DNA from: Gordius sp. MW1
Taxonomy: Eukaryota > Nematomorpha > Gordioida > Gordea > Gordiidae
Direction: 5' to 3'
NCBI GenBank assembly: GCA_964036665.1
Contig: OZ038526.1
Coordinates: 26,474,001 to 26,538,000, forward strand
DNA length: 64,000 nt
Shown: one piece after another, positions 1 to 11,925 of the stretch
How positions within the stretch are numbered: position 1 is the stretch's first letter
Layout of the letters: every line of letters starts with the position of its first letter
Notes under the pieces: generated by a model
Database searches by the model: none
What the model was told of the DNA's origin: nothing
What the model saw: only the letters and a program-made list of their open reading frames with translations
Made by a program: the position numbers and the translations under genes

Positions 1-578
1 AAATTGGAAGGAAATAGGCTGAAATATTAAAGTAACGTGGAAGGTTAAACCTAATTTATCCGTAACATTCCAACTTTTTTAAGAATTAAAGCAGAAAATT
101 TGCAACTTCATATAATTTTAAAATTTTATAAGCTTTTTTGGATTTAAAACTTAATATTGAGAGCCGTGTGAAAACGAAATCTCAACGCAGACGATAAATT
201 ATGGATTCGTAGTAACTATTTAACGAACCAAAGACATTTGCTCAAAATTTATTTTACATCAGGTAAATTTATGTAGCTACCAACCAAACTCCAAATTAAG
301 TTTAAATTTATTTTAAAAAAATATAAGGCGCAGGTACACATGATATATACATTATAACTAAAATTGATTTTATAGAACCGTATTCGGGCAACCGAGCCTC
401 CTAAGCTTTTAACAATTCGAAGCCTGAGCTGCTTAACATATGCATTTATTATCGAATCTTTGATAAATTTATAAAGGCTCTAAAATAATTAATCAAGCGA
501 GAATGAAAAAGGGCTCAACAAGAATAAATTGAATCTAAAAACCACTTTATCAATTCTATTAGATCAGTACAAATACTT
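1..578. other. AT-rich DNA, no gene seen
   Basis: This stretch should lie inside or downstream of the first OLA1 intron, because OLA1 reads leftward from position 1288. I looked on the minus strand for the next OLA1 exon, which should carry the middle of the GTPase domain, and did not find it. I see no open frame of useful length and no recognisable repeat. Confidence 0.5.
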
Positions 579-783
579 TAGCGTTGTTAAAACGTCGGGG
601 TTTTGTTTGGTCGGCCTTTGGTTTTAGTCGACCAAACATGAGCAGACCAAGGATTTTTTGGTCAATCTTTCTTGATCGACCACTAAACTTAGAAGAAATT
701 TGCAAAACGGAGCAGAGTTGAAGGTTAGTCATGGTTAAACCAAAGGTCAACCAAACAAAGCCCATCCGTTTTAACCAACACTA
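579..783. mobile_element. hAT-like MITE, family A copy 1
   Basis: A diverged copy of the commonest small element in this window. Family A has ends of the form TAGTGTTGTAAAAACGG and its reverse complement, followed inward by GGTTTTGTTTGGTCGACC and TTTAGTCGACTAAAC-like blocks, so that each copy is nearly a palindrome of 160-205 bp. Better copies have 8-bp target duplications (for example 20983-20990 and 21195-21202), which points to the hAT superfamily. This copy lies in the first intron of OLA1, about 45 bp beyond the exon's donor site. No coding capacity. Confidence 0.8.
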
Positions 784-827
784 CTTCCAATACATATATA
801 TATATAATATATATAAATTCCAACAAC

Positions 828-1288
828 CTGAGTTCTTCGAAAATAACTTCGGCATCTCGGGTAGGGCTAACCTCTCCATCAATATGGGTAACGTCATCGT
901 CTTCAAACACTCGGAGCATGTGGAAGATGGAGTCGCAAGCGGAGATGTGAGATAGGAAAGCGTTACCCAGTCCTTGGCCTTCGTGAGCCCCTTTGACCAA
1001 GCCAGCTATATCTACTACGTTGAGGAAGGCTGGAACTTTACTAGCCGGTTTATGGACTTGACACAAATATTCCCACCTCTCATCGGGTACAGGGACCCTA
1101 GCTTCGTTGGGATCAATCGTGCAGAATGGATAATTCTCGGCGGCTACTTGTGATTTGGTTAGGACGTTGAAAAATGTGGATTTTCCCACGTTGGGTAAAC
1201 CTACTATGCCTATTTTAAGGGACGTCCCGAACCGACCCAATAACACTGGGGGAGCCAAGGGTGTGGCATCTTTCTTGGATGGGGCCAT
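828..1288 (-). CDS. OLA1: OLA1 (Obg-like ATPase 1), first coding exon, gene truncated by window
   Basis: Encodes residues 1-153 plus two bases of the next codon of an Obg-like ATPase of the YchF/OLA1 family, a cytosolic P-loop NTPase that favours ATP over GTP. Visible landmarks are the family N-terminal signature [13 protein letters not shown] (residues 18-30), the P-loop GLPNVGKS (30-37), the [18 protein letters not shown] block (54-71) and the G3 region [20 protein letters not shown] (93-112). The ATG at 1288 is chosen because the protein then starts MAPSKKD, like other OLA1 proteins; a GTG three bases upstream is in frame but unnecessary. The exon ends AG|GTTGTT (donor at 827-826), just after EELR. 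The coiled-coil and TGS domains of a roughly 396-residue protein must lie left of the window. OLA1 and the phospholipase gene are transcribed divergently with more than 9 kb between them. Confidence 0.93.
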
Positions 1289-1510
1289 CACCTTAATGTA
1301 GTAAGCAAAATGAAATTAAGGGGTCTAATTAAGATAGAAATTTGATATATTTTTATAAAGAAATTATAAATTATAAGCAACTTCAAATGAATTGTAAGAA
1401 TGTTATTATATGATTCTTTACTCAATAATGCAAAAATAGAAAATAAGGGAGTTATTGATTAAGTTAAGTGGCACTATACATGTTCTTTTTTGAAATATTT
1501 GAGTCTAGCT

Positions 1511-1689
1511 CATGGGCGTACCCGAGGGGGGGGGGGGGGGCAAGGAGGGGCAACTGCCCCCCTCTAAATCCAAAAAATTGTTTTAAATTTATTAAAAATA
1601 TGGTTTAAATTTCCAAAAATGAACATTTTGCCCCTCCCTAAATCATTATTGCCCATCCTCCTGTAATTCCAAAGCTGACTACGCCCATG
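1511..1689. mobile_element. MITE, family B (CATGGGCGTAGCC ends), copy 1
   Basis: Family B has terminal inverted repeats CATGGGCGTAGCCAGG and its complement, subterminal runs of G at one side and CCCCCCTCTAAATCC at the other, and an AT-rich core containing ATGATCATTTTGCCCC. Typical length is 150-185 bp. This copy contains a 15-base G run. Its flanks do not show a clear target duplication, but several sister copies show perfect 8-bp ones, so the family is hAT-like. No coding capacity. Confidence 0.85.
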
Positions 1690-1697
1690 GCTGGATG

Positions 1698-4600
1698 TAT
1701 AGGAATTTGGTTAAATAAACTTATTTTTGCATGCCATTACAATCAATACATTCTTTGATGAATGTAGTAACAATTATGAAATTATTGATATTTTAATGAC
1801 CCCTTTACAACATAGATAAAATACTCAAATGCTAGAAATTAAAATGACTAATGGATCAATGGAAAACTATTGACAAAAGAATGATTTAATATTTTGGTCA
1901 AAAGAAAAGTGGGAATTTGTCAAATACCTAAATTTGAAATGGCAAATGCCCATATTAAGGTGATGACTAAGAAATCTATACATCAAATAAATAAATGTAA
2001 ATTGAATATAATATTTTAAATTAGTTAACTTGTAAAACTAAGATAAAGATTTTGCTCTTTATGCACAATTTAAATTAGATTGTATAAATCCCAACTAATA
2101 TTTTTATGTGGTTTTGAACAATTATGGGTGCTGTAAAAAGTTAATTGCAAACACAAACATTAGATAAAATGTGTAAAAGAGAAAAATGTAGTATGTATCT
2201 ATTTATTATAACAAAAAAAATCATCTTAAATTTTATCAACCTTAAGAAATATAATATGATCTATTAAATTAGTAGATATGTATTATTCTAATTGCAAAGT
2301 CAATTATAAAAATTGAAAGAAATTAAATTACGTAATAAAAGAACTAGTTTTGTAACGAAACTTAATACAAAATTATTAAAAGACTAAACATAGATATACA
2401 ATAAAGACAATATTTAAAATAAAAAATGTATATACTTTAACACAAAAACTAAATGGAAATCTCAACGTGCTCTAGGGCGAGATGGTACAAATAACGAGCT
2501 CATACTTTGTTAACTCGCTGATTTTATAGGTGTTATGTCCAAAGTCTGGAAAACTGCTATTAATTCTGGGTTGGAGAAAATTGTGGGAACCCTGTAGGAC
2601 CGTTAGGTTTGTTCAAGGGGATCTGATTAATTTGGAGGCAAATCTACTAACGGTAGGGGAGGGAATGATATGTTCGATATGATACCAGAGGTAAATTTAA
2701 ACTTTTATGTATTTTACGATTACAATAACATACGAATTCTCAAATGATATGATCATTTCGTGTTGGGTAATTCGGAGGGGAGGGATTTGGGTGTTATCAA
2801 GGAAGAGTAGATTTTTGAAGAACGCCAAATGTTTTAAACAGAGCGGTTCGTAAAGGCTACAGCGCAGGAGTGAAGGAAAACGCAAAAAGTGAAAAGTAAA
2901 GTGGGAGAAGTGAAGTAATTTCTCTTAATTTTTACATATAAAGATCCTTGTACTATTTTATTTTTTTACTTGTCAATATTACAATATTATTTACCTCAAT
3001 AATATTTGCGCCGAATTTTATTTCACCTATAAAAAACTCTACTTATTTATGACAGCCTCCCATTATTGTAATTAGAAAAATCCATTTAAAAGTAATCATT
3101 CCCCTTCATTAACAATCGGTTCCTAAAAAGAATGGCCATAAAATCTTTGCCGTTATGCTATGTCTCTATGGCCATATCCATCACGATCATAGCAGTCATT
3201 AAATATCACATTTCTACCCTTGACCAACCTATCTGATATTAAAGCTTATCTAGATCAACGAAAGCTACTGACGATAATTAATCTAAATTAGTTTTCAACC
3301 AGAGATATGAATAGAACACAAGCTAAAAGGGGCTACCGAGGACTGGGATAACTAGGGTGGAGCGGAATAGTAAAGGCGTGGTGTGGGAGTGGAATAATGG
3401 AGATCGGAAAGTCGTTGAGGATACAGCAATAGATACTAAAAATTAACGACTGAAGAGATTTTGCTCGTAATAATGCTGATTTACCACTTTGTTTTTAAAC
3501 TGTTTACTATTAACAAGCTGTCAAGTTGTTATAGTTCTTGATCTTGGTTCAGCATTAGTATTACTAAAACTGGTGTTCCACGGACATTTGTAATTTTTTA
3601 TCACTTGATCTCCAGTGATAATACTTGTTAACAAACAATGTACTTAATCAACCGGCGATTTAAGGGGAACACAAATATATTTTTTCTACGTCAAGTTTTT
3701 GGAGTATTTGCTGTGAAAGTTGCTAAACTAGTTACTTGGCGTTTTTTAAACGGCAATAAATTGCAAATTAAACGGTAAAATTAATAAATTTGATTTCTGA
3801 ATAAAAAGGAGCATTAAAAAGTTTTTTACTATGGCTCTATAAATTTTTGATTTATATTACAAAATTAACTTATCTCTTTTTTTACATTGTCAAATAGCCC
3901 CAGGCTTAAGGTCACCCTCCCTTCCCGTTAACAATTATTTACTACAACTAGAGGCCTACATGACTTTGCTGTTTTTAGAAAATTTGACAGCAAGTATTTC
4001 AAAGATTGGATGTTTAGGGAAAAAATTAAAAGTATGCGAAAAACTCTACAAAAATCTCTAAATAGTTTGCCGGTTGTTTTATCTTTTTGAACCGTGTAAT
4101 TAGTTGAATCTGGATTTTAAAATAATAATTTAAAGTGGGATACATCAACGGTATACTGACGACTACATGGTAGTGGTTAACTTTTCTGAATTACCGCTCC
4201 TTTAATAATAATTTTATTGACATCTGCTTTCATAAGCGCCCTTTAAGGCCGAAAATTCATCCTGCCAGGTCACGATGGTGGGCTAGTTATATTAAATTTG
4301 TATTTTAAATACCCAATAGTTGTGATTTCTTTTTGCTCTATCTTTTTTTTCGCTTAACTTTCTGCCTTCCCCCCTTGTTCAATATTACTGTGTATACCCC
4401 ACCGCTTTTTTAAACTTATCCTATAAACATAACAATTCTGTAAAATTCTTGATAAATGTATTAAATGAACCCCTCGTCGTTATTTAAATTAAAAGTTACC
4501 CTCTCCATAGATGCGTAGATTTACGTGCACTACATGAGAATTTGATGCAACCTTACTTAAGACCCCTGCAGCCTTAAATTATCCTCACCAACTAGCTGCT

Positions 4601-7600
4601 TCTGTGCTTTTCCCCCTCACTCCCTGGGATCATATATGAAAAGACAGAAATTATAAATCACACTTAATTTTATCCCTCCTCTTACCCATTGGGTAGGCAC
4701 CGGTGTAAATTCGACATCATGCCACCCAGGCCAAGCCCGAGCCGAATATCCAAAAGTCATCAGAAATTTTCTACCCCATTTAAGAATATATTAAATCTAT
4801 CATGCATTATTGCTTTATTTTAGATTAAATGGCAAAATTCATATGCACTTGGAATCCATTAAATAATATTACATCTACAACCTAATATATTTTAAAAAAA
4901 ATTATGTTTCTAATATTAATGAAAACTACTTTAATAAAATTTAATTAATTCTTGTGTAAAACATACATATACCCTTATTGTACCTGTGGTATCCTCGCCC
5001 CCACCCCCCTACGTGTGTGTTATTTCTACCGATCACGCATACTGATATGTAATAAAAATTGATAATTTATTTACCCCCCCCCCCATACACATCCACACAT
5101 CCGCATAACTCCTATTTTTGCTGATTAATGATTATAAATAGTTAAAACGATTTTTATTGTTTTTGCCGGAGAAAACTGACACATAAAAACTCGTAAAAAA
5201 CTCAAGTTAAAAATTAATAAATAATAATAATCTTTCACTTCTACAAGCGATATAAAAAAATGTTTAGTTCCCAATACGAAACTGCGAAAATGTGATTTGA
5301 TCTAAAAAGTTATTAATATATAATCGCGATGCGCGGAACAATTATTATATATAGTTTTCGTTCGTTTGTTATTACTCATTATCAGAAATAAATCCTGAAT
5401 TACTCGTTATCGTTAAACAAAATTTTTGAGTTTTTAATAGTCCCTAAGGTGCAACAATTTCATTCATTCCTATACTAATCCCAACTATAAAAAGAAATTT
5501 AATAATGTATAAAAAGGAAACTATGCTGCACGCTTAGTTGGCTTTGTGGACACACTTATAACTCATATCGAGCTACAAAAAGAATATAAATTACAGCAGA
5601 ATAAAGTGTCTAATCGCTATTTAACAAATTTACAGAATTCAATGCAAACTTAAAATACCCTTTTTGTTTTTTACCTATTATTCCAATTCAGCTTGTTGAT
5701 AAATAAATAAAAACAACCTAAGATTATTAATTGTAACTCTATCATATAACTAACTCTAGTTCTTCTATTGGGATGAATGTAAGCAGATTTTATTCGAGTT
5801 TATTGGAGTTGCAGCAATATGGAAATAATATTAGATTACAGTATATATTTTAAAGAGGGGAGTCTTTTTAATAACTGGGAGAATATATGTCTCTGTATTC
5901 TTTAATTGTTGGAAAATCTTTTGCTCGAGTTGGATGTTAGGTTACGCCCACATGTAAGACGCTATCCTTAAGTAGCTGGCTCTATAGTATCAGTAAGAAT
6001 TCTGCCTCGATTTTAGAGGTTAGCGCTATCGTTAGTATGGATGTTGGGGGGATTTAATAAATTTAAAATCGGTGCTGAGATGTATTTATTGAACGCGGTA
6101 GCGAGCAGGTTTGGTAGAGCATGGTAAAATTTACAAATTAATATGCAATTTATAGTAATATATTAGATTAGACTATGAATATAACAATAAGTGCAAGGGG
6201 GGTCAGAAGAAAGGGAGGTAGGAAAATGGAAGTACACGACACTCTTCTCCCGGTCGATTTAATAAGATTAAAATTTCCTAACCTTCGTTTTAATTTAAGG
6301 TCTCAACTATCATAAACCACTATCATAATACTATAAAGTATATGAATTTCTTCAATATTTTAATCTATCTAATAACTAGATCTATATCTTAAAAAGGTTA
6401 CGGTTCAGAAATCTATGAGGTTAAAATAGCAATTATCTTAGTATAAATGCTATATATAGCAGTTGAAAAAGATGAATAATACACATTTTTTGTAAGCATT
6501 AAATGGGCTATCAATTTTAAGCTTTAATTAATAAATGGGCAGTAGAGACCTTGAACATTTGCTTTCTTAATTAAATTTGGTATAATGGAAGCTACTAATC
6601 GTTTGAATTGTAAAGATTGACCATTTTTATAAACCGTCAAGTGACTGCTTTATTTGCCAAACCGCTCATTTGTGTACATCTAATAACAAGCAAAAGCCAG
6701 TTATATGGTTTAATTTTAAAATTTTCTCTCAACAAAGCAAGACCTATTCTTGACGATGTAAGTTTGACACTACACCGTACTTTGTTAAATTTAGACACAA
6801 CAACCTCATACATGAGATATTATGTTATCCCTTGTGGCATAAGGCCAGATTTGGATTTTTCTTCCCCGGCCCCCGCGTACCGTTTTAGTCCAGTTTTGGT
6901 AAATTGCAGTTTTAATAGTTTAATTTAATTACCCTTCTTCTTTAAAAATAGATCCAAGGTCACTCTTGCTTCTAGATTTTCCCCCCTTCATCATGAATAT
7001 AATTTAATCGTTAAATTTCCCCGCACGTTCATGTTTGTATTATTTACCTCCCCCCCCCCCGATCATTATTGTTTACCTCTTATGTATATCACTGATCATT
7101 ATTGTACCAGTCCGCTTGTTGATACGCTTATTGTTTATTGTGCGCTATCATCGTAGCTTTATAAAGCAGTGTTAAAAAAAACATATTGTAATCTTAATCG
7201 TTGCCTTGATAATGGTCTTAATAAATTCTTAAAGTGGAAATAAAGATGTAGTCACACAAATATTTAGTATCTAATTAAATCGCGGTAGATCTTAGAATAT
7301 AAAGACAAATAGGACTAGAAATTAAAATTAATTTTTCGTTTCCTTTTAGGTGGATATAATAATGGCCCTCAAAAATATATCATGTCCCATTGACGGGACA
7401 TGACATCCCTAAGCGGGCCACCTTTTAAATATTTTAAATCTTTATAAGTAAAACTGTATTTTTATATGGCCAGCTACTTATAGATTAAAATTTATTCTTA
7501 TCACTATAAATATTCTTTACTCTAGAGTTTTGCATGTATTTATACTAACATTACTCATAAGGTAGCCAAAGCTACTTAGCAGTCAATGCTGGATTCATCT

Positions 7601-10600
7601 CTTTACCACTTTATGGTATTATTATGAAATAGCCGGCGGAAGGCGGGTAGCGATGTAAGAAAAATAAGAATTACTTTATTTATTTGAATACAAATAATTA
7701 TTTACAACAATAAAGGAGATTTTACAATTAAAATAATTTGCGAAGGGAAAATTATAATATTCGATAAAAATACAATAAATGGGGGGAAACGTAGGGATTG
7801 GGGAAAATTTAAAAAGATTTGGCAAAATTTACAAACATTGGGGAAAATTTATAAAGATTAGGGGATAATAGACAAGGATTAAAATATTGATGTGAGATTT
7901 CGCTTTTAAAGCCGTTGAATCTTCCCTGGGTGGTGGGCTTGATTGAACGAGCAATGCTGGAAATCTTCAGACAGGGCTGCGCGATGAAAAACAGATGTTG
8001 CTAAGTTAAAAATAAAAACTAATTAAAAAAAGAGAGCGTCAAAGAAACTTAGCCACTTCCGCGTCTAAGTTAACCCGCGGTAAAAGTGCCTTCCTTTAAC
8101 AAATTCCTTTTTTAATTATAAGGATTGCAGAACCGTTCTTTAACCCTTAAACATTACAATTAATAAAACAAATCTAAGTAAGATCAAAGTATGCCGCGGA
8201 CATTATAACGTGGTATACGAAAACGTGGTAACGTGGTATACACGTAATTTAGCATACGAGGCCTTGATTATTAGGAGTTGTCAAAATTTTACAATAGGAC
8301 CATATTTGCGGTTAGACATCCATCATTTTTGCTCGAATGTGCTTAAATTGGTAACCCGTCAATTTGCCGAAAACCATCTTGCCGAACTAAATGTCCAAAG
8401 GTTGAAAAATGTTCCCCAATTAGAAAATGTCCCCCAACAAATAAGCATATGAATCATTCAATTTCGGATTAAAGTTTAATTTAGGTATTTGTTAAAAAAA
8501 ATTGATACATGTAAGGTAATTTAGGGCCTTCTTAAAATTCCCGATAAAAAGATATGAAGAACCTTGATTATGAGGGTAAAAAACTTTCTAAAAGAATGAG
8601 GAGATGTTCGTTAATGTCCAACGGTGAATTCGAAGATGGATTTCGGCGAGTTGATAGGGCACCGCTTAAATTAAATGTATCAGCTGTTATTCAATTGGCC
8701 TTGTTTGCTGTCGAAGTAACTATAATAAATTAAGCTATCTTTATATAGATTATACTTGGAAACTAACCTGCCATATTTTAAGAGTGCCAACGCCTATAAA
8801 ATCTTATATTTATTTAATATATCATCACTTTTCTATATATTTAAACTGTAAATTTAAAATTTGTATAATATGTTTTAAATAAATAGTTCTAATATAATAT
8901 TTTATACAATAGCATTATTGCTTGAATAAGGTAATTTTTAGTTTATTTTTTAAAATTAAAACATTTGTTATTTAGACCTAATTACTGACAAATCAATGAT
9001 CAGTTTTAATATATTATTTTTTTTAATTAAAATAAAGAAATTTATTTTATGTAAATCAAACATAAAAAAATTATTACAGGCACGAGTCTAATCAATAATT
9101 TAATTAAAATACAATGCATCCAGTTTAATTCTTCTTTTTATTAAAAAATACATTTAATTTTTTTTAAAAACTATAAATTCTGTTACTATTATAGCCACAT
9201 CAAACTATTTATAGCTTTCAGTGTAATTGTAAAATTTTCAGATCAACATCATAATATAAAATTTTATTTATATATCTCATTATACAATCTACCATTATCT
9301 CATTTCCTCATTCAAAGGTCATTCCTTCCCTTGCAGGAATGAAGTGGGAAATGCATTTAATTTTTTCACACAAAAAATACCAACAATTTATATCCCCTTC
9401 CCCCCTTCCCCTTAAAAACTCACATAAAATTAGTGATCTTATCATGCATGATGTTTTGTGGTAGAAAATTGTAAATTCTCCCCCTTCTACACATCACCCC
9501 CTTTAGTCTTAGAGGTCTATATGAAACCTTGGTTTTTATGCACACACAACCTATATGCTAATTTAATGAGTTAGTTTAATTTCAATAAGCATTTATTTAT
9601 TTATTTATTTATTAAATTTTCAGGAATTAAATTATAGTTTGCAAATTTTATTTTCTCCAATTTTATTCTAAAGTTTGCACACGAATGATTTTATCCTTAA
9701 ATAAACATAGCGAGACTAACTTTCTCTCTCGCATCGCGATTGATTAATATCTTATCTTAGGACACTAGCATATCGCCCTCAGGTATAAATATATATTCGA
9801 AAGCCTTTCAGTTTTTATTAAAACGATCAAAGTATTTTCATACTGCTCTTCCTTAACTTTTAAAATATGAATTGAATTATTTTTATTAATATTGATCCAA
9901 ATTTAAAATGATTTTAATTGCAGAGGAGAAAGATGACGAATTAATTTCCAATTAGAAATCTCGGAATGAAGGTGTTAGGTGCTTTTCCTCAAATTCTCAC
10001 TCGTCTAACAATTAAGAAAAATGGTGCAAATCCAATTTCAAAACCTATGGATCGTCACATCAAAAAAACACGAACACCTTTTACATGCGAATCAATGGAA
10101 TTAATAATTATCGATTTATAATGCGATCAAATTGACTTCTTTATACAATAAACCAGCCTGCCCCCCCCCCATTTTGGTTTTCATTGGGCATTATTATTGC
10201 TTAGTTCAGGCCAATTTGTTATTAAAATCATGTACTACGTCTATGGAATCGTTGATTAAGTTGTGAACTATCTCGTCCCCCTCTTCTATCTCTCTCTGCT
10301 CTTTTTAATTGATCAAATCGACCCAAAATTATCAATTTTTGCCTTGGAACCACTTAAAATTACCAGGTAAAGATCTTTTCCTCGTGAAATAATCTTTCAA
10401 AATATGAATTTTTACTTGGAAAAACGAAGCAATAATAGATAAATGGATGAAATTCACATTTTCCAGTCCGTTTTTTGCTTGAAAATGGGCTAATTTTTTG
10501 ATGTTTATCCCGAAAATCACCCAAAATACCGTTGAAACCTCATAATTTTCCCGTTGGTTGATTTCTTTATAATAATAAAATCGTTTTGCCAACATCAAAA

Positions 10601-10653
10601 ATTGCGATTTCGTTTTCAAGATTAAATTTTGAGAGTTTTTACAATTTGAAGGG
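1698..10653. other. Intergenic AT-rich DNA between OLA1 and phospholipase D
   Basis: About 9 kb with no gene I can support on either strand. Short open frames here (such as 6617-6928 and 8210-8452) have AT-driven composition, no family resemblance and no convincing splice partners. Small structures seen: poly-C runs near 5072, 7051 and 10160; a 9-bp-stem hairpin at 7380-7403 (TCATGTCCC, 6-base loop); a short run of GGGGAAAATTT-containing units near 7780-7866; a TTTA run at 9593-9614. The 5' UTR and promoter of the phospholipase gene presumably lie near the right end, but I see no decisive motif. Confidence 0.5.
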
Positions 10654-11925
10654 ATGTTAGCTATCGCTCAATTAGTTAATTCTACTGTGCCCCAACAAGC
10701 TATGCTGGATAGGGGCTGTCGAGCTGAAACGGAAGATCTGACTCCCCCGAGTGAGATTCAACTACTTTATATAATATATAAATTTTTAAATTTTTTTTTA
10801 AATATTCCAGAAAAATAATTTATTTTACCTTTAATACCTTATTTATGATTGTAAGTTATAATCTATTTCTAAATTACACTTATGTATAATATTTTAAAAA
10901 TAGTTAAAAAAACGTTCATCTTCTATACTTGATGGTGTTTAATATATGTACACATTAATAAATAATGTTAAAATTAACGTTAAGCATAGTCATAAGTGCT
11001 TGATCTAACTTTTATTTATAAAAAATGGGGCCGGGTTCGGGCTCGGGGTCGGGTTACTTGAAAAATGAGACGTCCGAGCTCGGGCCAAATTAATTTTTAT
11101 TCTGTTCTGTAAGGTTTTATCAATTTCTAATTTAAACTTATTTAAAATATTATAATAAGGTTGAAAACCTTTAGGTCTATGTACTAATTCATCGAATGTT
11201 AAAAATAGTCACAATGTGCCTGATCATAGGTAGTAAGTAGTGCTTTAAAAACGGCTGGGTTTTGTTTGGCCGGGCCGACCTTTGGTTTTAGTCAACTAAA
11301 CATAAACAGACCAAGGATTTTTTGGTCTCTTTTTCTTAGCGGCATGAACATATAAAAAGTTTTTGTCAAACCATTGGTCTGCTTATGTTTAGTCGATTAG
11401 AACTAAAGGGCTACGAAACAAAACCCAGCCGTTTTGTAAAAACGAATCATTTATATTATTCGTGAAAATGCATATTTGTGAAGATGAAATTAATGAATAA
11501 AAAAAGTTAAGAAACTTTTGCGATTAATTTTTTGTGGTCAAAATAGTAGAAAAATTATAAAAATCTGTTACGACCTCATAAACATCTCACGTGGACTCTT
11601 TTGTAACCCATTATCAAATTTCAATTGTCAAGTATTTGGAAAACATTCTGGTATTGCTATTGAATTATATTTCATTTTCTTTTAATTTTATACAAAAAAT
11701 ACACTTTATCTATGTCAGAGAACGGAATTTAAAATTTCATGGTATAATTTCTATTCTTAATGTAATATATGTAGATCCTACCATGCCTAGCATATTACCC
11801 TTTTCCATGATAAGCCAACCGATGCTGGTTAAAATGAAACGTCAGGTCTGGTTACCCAGCACCCCCATAAACGTTCGCATATCCAATTACATGCACACAA
11901 CAGGGAACATTCTCAACCCAAATCT
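10654..11925 (+). CDS. PLD1: Phospholipase D exons 1-2: N-terminus and start of PX domain
   Basis: Exon 2 (11775-11925) is secure: it runs from [10 protein letters not shown], matching the IPFS segment that precedes the PX domain in animal PLD1, through STPINVRI to NPNL, and its last two bases join exon 3 to give the Leu before YTINFEHG. Exon 1 (10654-10750) is an inference. It is a 32-codon open stretch with better base balance than its surroundings, opens with ATG after an in-frame TGA at 10630-10632, ends in a good donor (A|GTGAGA), and its single leftover base completes the AAT codon of exon 2 in the right phase. If exon 1 is wrong, translation could start at the ATG at 11783, giving 1112 residues. 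Confidence 0.7.

Noticed and set aside
6617-6928. 103-codon open frame as a gene
   Set aside because: AT-driven composition, no recognised family, no splice partner and no flanking signals.
9900-9990. Acceptor-like TTTTAATTGCAG followed by an open acidic stretch as an upstream phospholipase exon
   Set aside because: The frame meets a stop before any donor, and the candidate at 10654-10750 fits phase better.
10332-10619. 95-codon minus-strand frame near the phospholipase start
   Set aside because: Composition is that of AT-rich non-coding DNA; no similarity recognised, and it lies antisense just upstream of the putative exon 1.
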